From contig CAXMNX010000083.1 in the NCBI GenBank assembly GCA_964194845.1, positions 1 through 13,535 on the forward strand: a DNA stretch of 13,535 bases, read 5' to 3'. The stretch's first letter is position 1. The number at the start of each line of letters is the position of its first letter. The notes under the pieces were generated by a model. It saw only the letters and a list, made by a program, of their open reading frames with translations. It did no database searches and was not told the origin of the DNA. The DNA comes from CAXMNX01 sp964194845. Its GTDB lineage: Bacteria; Pseudomonadota; Alphaproteobacteria; Rhodobacterales; Rhodobacteraceae. Shown here piece after piece: positions 1 through 6,431 of this stretch. Both the position numbers and the translations under genes were made by a program.

Positions 1-77
1 TGGTCGGAGTGGCGAGAATCGAACTCACGACCCCTGCCTCCCGAAGGCAGTGCTCTACCAGGCTGAGCTACACTCCG
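1..77 (-). tRNA. tRNA-Pro, anticodon CGG
   Basis: On the minus strand the sequence folds as a complete tRNA. The acceptor arm CGGAGTG pairs with CACTCCG and is followed by A and an encoded CCA. The D arm is GCTC/GAGC. The anticodon stem CTGCC/GGCAG closes the loop TTCGGGA, whose anticodon CGG lies at 43-41 and reads the proline codon CCG. The T arm carries the TTCGATT loop. The length is 77 nt with the 3' CCA at position 1. It lies 44 bp downstream of, and on the same strand as, the DMT transporter gene, with no obvious terminator between them. Confidence 0.97.
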
Positions 78-89
78 ACCGTGCAGCGT

Positions 90-118
90 GGGTTACCGAA
101 CAGGGTGCGCGATGGCAA
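90..118 (-). promoter_or_regulatory. Possible tRNA-Pro promoter
   Basis: On the minus strand TTGCCA (118-113) and TAACCC (95-90) are separated by 17 bp. This fits a sigma-70 -35 box with a weak -10 box, about 13 bp before the mature tRNA 5' end. It sits wholly in the gap after the DMT stop codon. The -10 match is poor, so this is only a candidate. Confidence 0.28.
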
Positions 119-121
119 GCT

Positions 122-1096
122 TTATGAACCGTCTCCGCGCCGCTTGCGCAGAAGCGCACCCACCCGCAGACCGGTGGGAATTCCGATACGTGTTCTGGTC
201 TCGAGAACCGGTGTATTGCGCGACACATCGCCTGTGGATTCGCGCCGAATAATGTAAAGACCGCTTACGACGATGACCGCAGCGCCAACATACGTGTTGA
301 GCTCGGGTGTTTCATTGAAAAGCACAACGCCGAAAATAGTCGCCCAAATGATCTGGGAATATTGCATTGGTGCGACGACCATCGCGTCGCCCCGCCTGTA
401 GGCCGCGACCAGCGCCGACATCGCCACCAGAACCAACGCCGCGACCACGGCAAACAAGCCCAGATCTGTGATCGGAACCGGCACATAGACAAACGGCAGC
501 ACGGCGGCGGTCAGAATAAAATTGGCCATCATGGGGTAAAGTACCAACAAAACCGGGCGTTCTTCCTGTCCGATTTTTCTGACGACGATGGCATTCAATG
601 CGCCCAGAAACGCGCCCATCAATGCCATAACCTGCCCCAGCCCCAACGGTTCCGATCCCGGCCGCAATACGATCAGGACGCCGATCAGCCCGATGACGAT
701 GGCTATTCCGCGACGTAGCCGGACGGTTTCTCCCAGTATCGGGATAGCCATAAGCGTAATCAGAAGCGGGGCGGCAAAAAGGACCGCGTAGACCTGCGAC
801 AGCGGCAGCAGCCCGAGCGCGAAAAACGTGCAAACCGCGGACAGCGTGCCCGACACACTTCTTAACGCCAGCCACCACGGATGCCGCGGTCGCAGCGTTC
901 CGGGCTCTGCATCCCGGATCATCAGAAAGGTAATGAGCGGAAAGCTCAGCAAGGCGCCAAAAAAGACGATCTGGATTGCCGAGTAGGTTGCACCAAGGTG
1001 CTTAACGATCACGTCATGCGTGGCGAATACTGCGAAAGCTGCCAGCCCAAAAAGCGCCGCGCTGTGCGGGCTGGCCGGTTTTAATTGTTGGGTCAT
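122..1096 (-). CDS. DMT superfamily (EamA-type) transporter
   Basis: An inner-membrane protein of 324 residues, probably exporting a small metabolite or drug-like compound; the substrate cannot be read from the sequence. It shows the ten-helix, two-repeat EamA layout. The first half runs from about residue 12 to 146 and closes with LGETVRLRRG followed by a long hydrophobic helix ending in LRPG. The second half runs from about 155 to 285 and repeats this as FNETPELNTYVGAAVIVVSG. The last 40 residues are basic, polar and probably cytoplasmic. The ATG at 1096 is used, although no good Shine-Dalgarno sequence precedes it (upstream bases CGACTGGCACCA). It lies downstream of leuB on the same strand, past a likely terminator, and is probably transcribed separately. 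The family call is firm; the substrate is unknown. Confidence 0.9.
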   Translation of the reverse strand: MTQQLKPASPHSAALFGLAAFAVFATHDVIVKHLGATYSAIQIVFFGALLSFPLITFLMIRDAEPGTLRPRHPWWLALRSVSGTLSAVCTFFALGLLPLSQVYAVLFAAPLLITLMAIPILGETVRLRRGIAIVIGLIGVLIVLRPGSEPLGLGQVMALMGAFLGALNAIVVRKIGQEERPVLLVLYPMMANFILTAAVLPFVYVPVPITDLGLFAVVAALVLVAMSALVAAYRRGDAMVVAPMQYSQIIWATIFGVVLFNETPELNTYVGAAVIVVSGLYIIRRESTGDVSRNTPVLETRTRIGIPTGLRVGALLRKRRGDGS

Positions 1097-1149
1097 TGGT
1101 GCCAGTCGAAACTTGGGAACCCGCTTGACTTATCATGCGGCGGGCAAAG

Positions 1150-1176
1150 AAAAAGGGCGATCGCTACGATCTTTTT
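1150..1176 (-). terminator. Hairpin terminator downstream of leuB
   Basis: On the minus strand the stem GATCG-TAG-CGATC (1171-1159) is followed by GCCC and a run of five T (1154-1150). The preceding five A (1176-1172) can pair with that T run. It starts about 43 nt after the leuB stop codon. Read on the plus strand the same stem is followed by TTTTT, so it could work in both directions, but no plus-strand gene ends here. Confidence 0.6.
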
Positions 1177-1218
1177 ACATAGTCGATATGTGCATGGATC
1201 AAACCCAAGTTCCTGGCC

Positions 1219-2325
1219 CTAAAGACTGCCATCCAGCTTTGCCAGGATAGCATCGCCCATAGCACTGGTCGAAACCGGTGTGCCGTCCTCGGGGGCCATG
1301 AGATCGGCAGTGCGCAGGCCGTCCGCCAGCACCGCCTCGACCGCCGCTTCAAGCCGGGCTGCTTCATCGCCCTGATCGAAGCTGTATCTGAGCGCCATTG
1401 CAAAGCTCAGGATGCAGGCGATCGGGTTGGCCTTGCCCTGCCCTGCGATGTCCGGGGCCGAACCGTGGACCGGCTCGTAGAGCGCCTTTGGACGGCCGTT
1501 TTCCATGTGTGCGCCCAAGCTTGCCGAGGGCAACATGCCGAGCGAGCCTGTCAGCATTGCGGCGGTGTCCGACAGGATGTCGCCGAAAAGGTTGTCTGTC
1601 ACGATCACATCAAACTGCTTCGGCCAGCGGCAAAGTTGCATCGCACCTGCGTCGGCGTACATATGGCTAAGCTCGACGTCGGTGTATTCGGCGGCGTGAA
1701 CCTCGCTCACCACTTCGCGCCAGAGAACGCCCGATTCCATCACGTTGGCCTTGTCCATCGAGGAGACCTTGTTCGAGCGCCGGCGCGCCAGTTCGAAGGC
1801 CGAGCGCGCAACGCGGGCGATCTCGCTTTCGGTATAGCGCTGCGTGTTAATGCCGACGCGTTCGTTGCCTTCGCGGAAGATCCCGCGCGGTTCGCCGAAA
1901 TAGACGCCCGATGTCAGCTCGCGCACGATCATCACATCCAGACCGGCGACAATTTCGCGCTTCAGCGACGAAAAATCGGCAAGCGCATCGAAGCATTGCG
2001 CGGGGCGCAGATTGGCGAAAAGATCCATTTCCTTCCTGATGCGCAAAAGCCCGCGTTCGGGTTTGACGCTAAAATCGAGGTCGTCGTAGGCGGGCCCGCC
2101 GACTGCGCCGAGCAGAACTGCGTCCACATCCTGCGCCCTGGCCATGGTCTCGTCTGTAAGTGGCGTGCCGTGGGCGTCATAGGCCGCGCCACCAATCAGA
2201 TCCTCGCTGACATCAAAGGCAATACCCCGGTTCGCGCCATACCAGTCGATGACCTTGCGAACCTCGGCCATGACCTCGGGACCGATGCCGTCACCGGCGA
2301 GGATAAGTAGCGAAGTGTTGGGCAT
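1219..2325 (-). CDS. leuB: 3-isopropylmalate dehydrogenase
   Basis: Cytosolic enzyme of leucine synthesis. It oxidises and decarboxylates 3-isopropylmalate to 2-oxoisocaproate with NAD+ and needs Mg2+ or Mn2+. The 368 residues match the normal LeuB length. Visible landmarks: the N-terminal strand LLILAGDGIGPEV; the substrate arginines R97, R107 and R135 (in VRELTSG); Y164 (in QRYTESEI); K192 (in DKANV); the metal-binding stretch TDNLFGDILSD (243-253); and the NAD-binding loop HGSAPDIAG (287-295) followed by KANP. The ATG at 2325 is chosen over a start at 2382 because AATCGGAGCCGAAC gives a good Shine-Dalgarno site and the protein then starts right at the first beta strand. It is separated from leuCD by four genes. 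A hairpin terminator follows it. Confidence 0.97.
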   Translation of the reverse strand: MPNTSLLILAGDGIGPEVMAEVRKVIDWYGANRGIAFDVSEDLIGGAAYDAHGTPLTDETMARAQDVDAVLLGAVGGPAYDDLDFSVKPERGLLRIRKEMDLFANLRPAQCFDALADFSSLKREIVAGLDVMIVRELTSGVYFGEPRGIFREGNERVGINTQRYTESEIARVARSAFELARRRSNKVSSMDKANVMESGVLWREVVSEVHAAEYTDVELSHMYADAGAMQLCRWPKQFDVIVTDNLFGDILSDTAAMLTGSLGMLPSASLGAHMENGRPKALYEPVHGSAPDIAGQGKANPIACILSFAMALRYSFDQGDEAARLEAAVEAVLADGLRTADLMAPEDGTPVSTSAMGDAILAKLDGSL

Positions 2326-2353
2326 GTTCGGCTCCGATTTGGCGTAGAAGGCG

Positions 2354-2382
2354 GGCCTAGCGCGCACCGGTTGGGGCGTCAA
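2354..2382 (-). promoter_or_regulatory. Possible leuB promoter
   Basis: In the 69-bp gap between the lysR stop and the leuB start, the minus strand carries TTGACG (2382-2377), 17 bp, then TAGGCC (2359-2354). The -35 box is good and the -10 box is weak. It would give a leader of about 20 nt including the GGAG site. If real, leuB need not depend on read-through from lysR. Confidence 0.27.
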
Positions 2383-2394
2383 GGCGGGCGCGGC

Positions 2395-3327
2395 TCAAAC
2401 GCCTTCAGGCATTGGCGGCAGGCGGCCCGGCGGCACAAGCGATGGAACTAATCCCTCCGCCAAGGCATCCCAAACGACGGAAACGCGCGGCGTTCGCCGG
2501 ATCACCTCGTGCGCGGTCAACCAGACCGGCGCGCCGGGAAGCGGCAGGTCGGGCAATATTTTGACGACATCCGGGTCGGTATCGGCGACGCAGCACATCA
2601 CAAAGCCGATCCCGCATCCGGCGCGCAACAGTTCCCAATTCGCGGTGTAACTGTCGGTGCGGGTCGGAAAGCTATCGCGCGTCACGTCCCATCCATAGGC
2701 CCGCATTCCAAGGATCAGGCTTTCACTTCGGTCGTAGCCGATCAGGTCGTGGTGCTGAAGTTCCTCGAAAGATTTGGGCTCGCCGCGGCGCTCGATATAG
2801 CTTTTGGCGGCGTAAATGCCGAACCCCATGTCGCCGAGGTGGCGGGTGACGACATCGAGCTGCGTTGGCCGATACATCCGCACCGCGATGTCCGCCTCGC
2901 GGAAAAGCAGATTCTCGGAGGCGTCGTTGGCGACAAGCTCAATCTCGATATCGGGATGCGCTGTGCGAAGCCGCGCGCAAATCGACGGTAACTGGTAGGT
3001 CGCGGTAAAGACGCTTGCGGTTACCCGGACCGGGCCCTTCATGCCTTTTTGCGCTCCCAATGCAGATAGCGACATCTGCCCGGCTGCCTCGGCCATGCGG
3101 CGTGCCGGATCAACCAAGTGAATACCAGTTTCAGAAAGCGCCATCCCCTTGGCCTGCCTAAGAAAAAGCGACGTGCCAAATTTGTCCTCCAGCGCCTGAA
3201 TGTGCCGTCCCACGGTTGGTTGCGACGCGCCCAAGCGTCGGGCAGCCGCCGAAAGCGAGCCGGTCTCAGCGACGGCAAGAAAGGATTGCAGAAGCGACCA
3301 GTCGAGAGAAGTAAGCGGTTTTTCCAT
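2395..3327 (-). CDS. LysR-family transcriptional regulator
   Basis: DNA-binding regulator of 310 residues, the usual LTTR length. The N-terminal winged helix-turn-helix is clear: LQSFLAVAETGSLSAAARRL, then GASQPTVGRHIQALE (about residues 12-47), followed by the family signature FLRQAKGMALSETG. A linker helix leads to a periplasmic-binding-type effector domain from about residue 98 (GPVRVTASVF) to 290. Divergent from the SDR-type gene at 3419 with a 91-bp gap, the classic arrangement for a LysR protein controlling its neighbour and itself. The effector is not predictable. The ATG at 3327 has no clear Shine-Dalgarno sequence. leuB follows on the same strand after 69 bp; no sign shows that this protein controls it. 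Confidence 0.93.
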   Translation of the reverse strand: MEKPLTSLDWSLLQSFLAVAETGSLSAAARRLGASQPTVGRHIQALEDKFGTSLFLRQAKGMALSETGIHLVDPARRMAEAAGQMSLSALGAQKGMKGPVRVTASVFTATYQLPSICARLRTAHPDIEIELVANDASENLLFREADIAVRMYRPTQLDVVTRHLGDMGFGIYAAKSYIERRGEPKSFEELQHHDLIGYDRSESLILGMRAYGWDVTRDSFPTRTDSYTANWELLRAGCGIGFVMCCVADTDPDVVKILPDLPLPGAPVWLTAHEVIRRTPRVSVVWDALAEGLVPSLVPPGRLPPMPEGV

Positions 3328-3352
3328 TCATGGATGTATAGCTGTTCTGCGA

Positions 3353-3370
3353 AATTGGGCAATTCCAATT
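3353..3370. promoter_or_regulatory. Interrupted palindrome, candidate LysR operator
   Basis: AATTGG-N6-CCAATT is a perfect 6-bp inverted repeat in the middle of the 91-bp lysR/SDR intergenic gap. The same bases also hold AATTG-GG-CAATT (3353-3364). LysR sites usually contain T-N11-A in a dyad. T3356 and A3368 have that spacing, but the best symmetry of this palindrome is even, so it is not a textbook box. The call rests on position plus symmetry. Confidence 0.45.
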
Positions 3371-3418
3371 CAACCGCGAATGCCTCAAATTCTGTTCAAA
3401 CGCATGATGGAGAGCAAA

Positions 3419-4330
3419 ATGTCCGGCACAGTCTTAATCCTTGGAGCAAGCGGACGCTTCGGTCGTCACGCCGCCGAAGCCTTTTGGAATCGCGGTTGGC
3501 AAGTTCGCCTTTTCGACCGTGCAAGTGATGATCTGACCGCCGCCGCCCAGGGAGCCGATGTTATCGTCAATTCCTGGAACCCGCCCTACGCCGAATGGGC
3601 ACGCGCGGTTCCCGAACTGACCCGGCAGGTCATCGAGGCGGCGCGGGCAAGTGGTGCCACAGTTCTGATCCCGGGCAACGTCTATGTCTATGGCAGGGAC
3701 GCGCACGAGGTATTTACCGAGCGCACGCTGCAACTTGCCGACAATCCGCTGGGCCGTGTCCGTATCGAGATGGAGGCGGCGTACGCGCAAGCCGACATTC
3801 CGACAATCATCCTGCGCGCAGGTGATTTCATCGACACGCAAGCCTCGGGCAACTGGTTCGACGGCGTCATTACCGCAAAATCCGCGCGCGGTATTTTCAC
3901 GGCACCGGGCAACAGGGACGTATCCCACGCCTGGGCCTGGCTGCCGGATATGGCGCGCGCGGCGGTGGATCTGGCAGAGCGGCGCGAACTACTGGAGCGG
4001 TTCGAAGTCGTGCCTTTCGCTGGTTACACATTGACCCTTCGCGAGCTTGCCGGGCTGGTTGAGGTTGCAACAGGTCAGCCGCAACGCATCCGCCGGTTCC
4101 CCTGGTTCGCGCTTTGGCTGGCATCGCCCTTCTGGGGCATGGGGCGGCATTTGGTCGAAATGTCGTATCTCTGGTCGAAGCCGCACCGGCTGGACGACAC
4201 GCGGTTCAAGGAACTCCTTCCCGACTTCCGCGCCACCAATCCGCTGATCGCCATTGCGTCAGTTATTCAGGGTCAGGTCCACCCAGACCAGCCGGTGGCG
4301 GGAGGCCTGAGCCACGTCGCGGCCGAGTGA
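3419..4330 (+). CDS. NAD(P)-dependent epimerase/SDR-type oxidoreductase
   Basis: A protein of 303 residues with an N-terminal Rossmann fold: VLILGASGRFGRHAAEAFW holds the GxxGxxG dinucleotide motif (G9, G12, G15), and D33 in VRLFDR ends the second strand. GADVIVNSWNPPY (45-57) and VLIPGNVYVYG (82-92) match the extended-SDR/NAD-dependent epimerase pattern. The usual catalytic YxxxK is not seen (Y91 is followed by GRDA), so it may be an atypical SDR. The substrate is unknown. The ATG at 3419 is chosen because GGAG (3409-3412) lies 6 nt before it and the Rossmann strand begins at residue 4; the frame is also open upstream. It is divergent from the LysR gene and probably regulated by it. Its last 23 codons overlap the convergent EEP gene, so the tail after about residue 280 is probably poorly conserved. 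Confidence 0.85.
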   Translation: MSGTVLILGASGRFGRHAAEAFWNRGWQVRLFDRASDDLTAAAQGADVIVNSWNPPYAEWARAVPELTRQVIEAARASGATVLIPGNVYVYGRDAHEVFTERTLQLADNPLGRVRIEMEAAYAQADIPTIILRAGDFIDTQASGNWFDGVITAKSARGIFTAPGNRDVSHAWAWLPDMARAAVDLAERRELLERFEVVPFAGYTLTLRELAGLVEVATGQPQRIRRFPWFALWLASPFWGMGRHLVEMSYLWSKPHRLDDTRFKELLPDFRATNPLIAIASVIQGQVHPDQPVAGGLSHVAAE

Positions 4331-5440
4331 GGTATCGGGATCGGGCCAGAGAACGCCCGACGCGATCACCTCAAACGCAGTCGATGGCAACAGGTAGTCG
4401 ACGCGCAGATTGCCGGGTCTGTTAGCCCCGTCGGGCCAGTCAACTGTATCCAGCGCGGGGTCGCCGCTTTGGCCTGCGTTCGCACCGCCATCGCTTGTGG
4501 CGGCGCGAACCGCGCCTGTGCTTCTGGGCGCTGGGTCGCTGAGCAACGGATGCTTCAAAAGCCCATTCAACGCCGCTGGCCGGCCGTCGCCGTCTTTCGG
4601 GTCAAGATTGGCAAACCCCGCCACAACCGAGAACTTGCCGGGGGCGGTATCCATTTCGCCCGCCAGATACCTGAGCCAAAGTGCCGCTTCATCGTGGTTG
4701 CGCCAGCCGTTCCTGTCTTCGGGCCCATCGAACACCGGTGGCGTTGCGTGCCACGCCAGCAGGTCAAGCCACTGCCCGCCGGGCAATTGAACCGGCACGC
4801 GCCAGTGACCCGTGGTGGAAAGGCGCAGCTCGGCGAATGTGCCGTCGGGCATGTTGTGGCCCGGCAGGTCACGCCAGTTCAGCGTTGAGAAATCCTGTGC
4901 CGCGTCACCCGCGATCGGAAGTCGAGACAGCACAGCAAGCCCGCCCTGCCCCGAGAAACGCGCATAGCCATGGGCGTCCGCCGGGCGTCCAGTTCTGCCG
5001 TCACCGTCAATATCCGCGCCCGTTGAAAGCCCGCGGTTCGGTCGGATTGCAAATCGCGACGGATATCCACCCAACTGATCGGCAAAGGCGTTGAGCGCGG
5101 CAAGATTGGCGTCGTAGTCAAACCCCGCGAGCACAAGGATATCGGCATCGGCGTGGCGAATAACTTCGAACGTCGCAAGCACCTGGGGGTCTTTGCCAGA
5201 CATGATTTCGCGCAGCAAAAGCCCGGGGCCATCGCGCCTAAGCTCGGTGTGGAAGACGGCAACGCGGATCGGGTCGGCCAATGCAGACAAAGCACCCGCA
5301 AGCCAAAGGATCAGACCGGCAGCAAGCCTTCGCTGCCGTCGTCGGCCGAGGCGGAATCCCGGCGTTTCTGGGTGATCATGCCCGCGATGCGGCCCATCGC
5401 AATGCCGCGCATGAAAAGGGATGCAGGCAGAAACGCCCAT
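4259..5440 (-). CDS. Exported endonuclease/exonuclease/phosphatase-family protein, uncertain start
   Basis: Resembles the EEP superfamily (DNase I-like, metal-dependent phosphodiesterases). A signal-peptide-like stretch (RRLAAGLILWLAGALSALA, about 37-55) precedes DPIRVAVFHTEL, suggesting export. EEP landmarks: LAWHATPPVFDGPEDRN (228-244, H231), GNLRVDYLLPS (343-353, D348) and SRHRLVWVDL (380-389, H382). The motif normally GDxN followed by DP reads GFAN-LDP here (275-281), with F276 in place of the metal-site Asp. The segment that usually carries the metal-binding Glu reads LVLAGFDYD. Activity may therefore be lost or altered. The only ATG/GTG/TTG before the signal peptide in this frame is the ATG at 5440, which overlaps the upstream gene by 130 bp and adds about 36 residues that look like antiframe noise; a CTG near 5314 is an alternative start. 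The family is fairly sure; the role is unknown. Confidence 0.75.
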   Translation of the reverse strand: MGVSACIPFHARHCDGPHRGHDHPETPGFRLGRRRQRRLAAGLILWLAGALSALADPIRVAVFHTELRRDGPGLLLREIMSGKDPQVLATFEVIRHADADILVLAGFDYDANLAALNAFADQLGGYPSRFAIRPNRGLSTGADIDGDGRTGRPADAHGYARFSGQGGLAVLSRLPIAGDAAQDFSTLNWRDLPGHNMPDGTFAELRLSTTGHWRVPVQLPGGQWLDLLAWHATPPVFDGPEDRNGWRNHDEAALWLRYLAGEMDTAPGKFSVVAGFANLDPKDGDGRPAALNGLLKHPLLSDPAPRSTGAVRAATSDGGANAGQSGDPALDTVDWPDGANRPGNLRVDYLLPSTAFEVIASGVLWPDPDTSLGRDVAQASRHRLVWVDLTLNN

Positions 5441-6153
5441 GCCGCCACCGTCCAGATCAACGTCAGCGGGTTTTCCAGCGACACCGCCCCAAAGAGCGAG
5501 GTCGCCGATTTTATCACCGCCGGGGTCAGGAATGGCAGCAAAAACCCTAACGCAATGTTAAATCGCGCATCGCGTTCCAGCCTTTCAACAACATCGCCGC
5601 CCGCCGTGGGGTCGAACGTTGGCAGGTTAATCCAGACGTTGAAGGCGCCGGTTCTGAGCGGCCACCGGCGGACGCGTTGAAGGATGATGAAGATGGCAAG
5701 TGTTACGAGCGAGATCAGATAGCTGATCCCGGCCGAGTTTCGAACCAGTTCGATATGACTGGCCGATGTGTCAACGGGCAGCATCAGCACAACCAGACGT
5801 ACCGGCGAATATGGAAAGTCGATCACTTCGCCAACCAAGGCCCCGATCCGCTCGACTATAACCGTCAGTTCGGATGGCACGGTCTGACCGCGGGTCATCA
5901 ATGCAAGCAGCACTACCGTCAGAAACAGCGAGCCAAAGCGGATGCGGTTAAACGGTGGTGCGTCGCGAAATTCTACTAGGCCGGGATAAGAGGAGGCGTA
6001 TTCAAAGAACGTCAGCGACGCGCCGAAGATCGCGACCAGGGTCACCATCTGAGCGGTGTCGGATAACATGCCGGGAAGCAACAGCGACGGCGTCGCAAGC
6101 ATCAGCACGACCAAACATGCGCGGATAAATGCCCCTGCCAGCCGGGTAATCAC
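5311..6153 (-). CDS. Multi-pass membrane protein of unknown function
   Basis: A 280-residue hydrophobic protein with roughly six predicted membrane segments: about 8-30, 34-50, 73-87, 140-160, 198-218 and 228-248. A longer non-membrane region of about 50 residues lies between the third and fourth (RGQTVPSELTVIVERIGALV onward), and a polar stretch (RRWPLRTGAF to RLERDARF) between the fourth and fifth. The C-terminus is polar (TQKRRDSASADDGSE). I recognise no enzymatic or transporter motif. The start is a GTG at 6153 preceded by AAGGGGCAGAACC. It is directly upstream of, and overlapping, the EEP gene on the same strand, so the two are likely co-transcribed and may work together at the membrane. 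It lies 278 bp downstream of leuD. Confidence 0.8.
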   Translation of the reverse strand: MITRLAGAFIRACLVVLMLATPSLLLPGMLSDTAQMVTLVAIFGASLTFFEYASSYPGLVEFRDAPPFNRIRFGSLFLTVVLLALMTRGQTVPSELTVIVERIGALVGEVIDFPYSPVRLVVLMLPVDTSASHIELVRNSAGISYLISLVTLAIFIILQRVRRWPLRTGAFNVWINLPTFDPTAGGDVVERLERDARFNIALGFLLPFLTPAVIKSATSLFGAVSLENPLTLIWTVAAWAFLPASLFMRGIAMGRIAGMITQKRRDSASADDGSEGLLPV

Positions 6154-6357
6154 CGGTTCTGCCCCTTTTTTTGACTGTCACCACAGACGTGCGACAGCTT
6201 TTTTTCTTTGTTTTTCCGCCGATTGTGGCGGTTTGCCTCAATTTCGCCCAACTTTTGCCTTCTTTCCGTCCATCCGGCAACCTTCGGTTAACCATGAAGA
6301 GACAGTTGGGCATTTTCGTGGTGGGATTGGTGCGACTTTGCATCAAAATGCTTGCTT

Positions 6358-6386
6358 AGGGTCCAGACCCTAGGGCCAGAACCCTA
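6358..6386. repeat. Two adjacent palindromic repeats (AGGGTC-type)
   Basis: AGGGTC-CA-GACCCT (6358-6371) is a perfect 14-bp dyad with a 2-bp centre. It runs directly into a second copy, TAGGG-CCAGAA-CCCTA (6371-6386). The units GGGTCCAGACCCTA and GGGCCAGAACCCTA are near-direct repeats of 14 bp. A 2-nt loop is too tight for an RNA hairpin, so a DNA-binding site or a dispersed short repeat is more likely than a terminator arm. Confidence 0.6.
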
Positions 6387-6406
6387 GGCCGCCCCGTGAG
6401 GCGGCC
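6387..6406 (-). terminator. GC-rich hairpin downstream of leuD
   Basis: GGCCGCC-N6-GGCGGCC forms a perfect 7-bp GC stem starting about 25 nt after the leuD stop codon. It is the natural candidate for ending the leuCD transcript. In the minus-strand direction no T run follows (TAGGGTTCTGG comes next), so it may need a factor, or may only protect the 3' end. Confidence 0.45.
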
Positions 6407-6431
6407 CAATATTTGTGGTCACAAGAGAGGC

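Larger units (their letters stand above)
6154..6431. other. Gene-free stretch between leuD and the membrane-protein gene
   Basis: This 278-bp gap is richer in homopolymer T on the plus strand (6166-6216) than its surroundings. It holds a small hairpin CCGCC-GATTGT-GGCGG (6216-6231), the paired repeats at 6358-6386 and the GC hairpin at 6387-6406. A TTAACCAT sequence at 6288-6295 resembles a CtrA half-site but stands alone. A promoter for the membrane-protein/EEP pair probably lies here on the minus strand, but I cannot point to good -35/-10 boxes. The open frame at 6171-6359 on the plus strand has no recognisable product. Confidence 0.6.

Noticed and set aside
1465..2310. A 281-codon open frame on the plus strand opposite leuB
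   Set aside because: Antisense shadow of leuB with no motif.
6288..6295. TTAACCAT, resembling a CtrA half-site
   Set aside because: A single 8-bp match with no second half-site at the expected spacing; expected by chance.
6002..6346. A 114-codon minus-strand frame running into the membrane-protein gene
   Set aside because: It overlaps the clearly hydrophobic membrane protein in another frame and has basic, low-information composition.
6171..6359. A 62-codon plus-strand frame with a hydrophobic stretch in the gap after leuD
   Set aside because: It starts in a T-rich tract whose Phe/Leu codons explain the hydrophobicity. It has no clear ribosome site, and its stop lies among the repeats. No support for a real gene.
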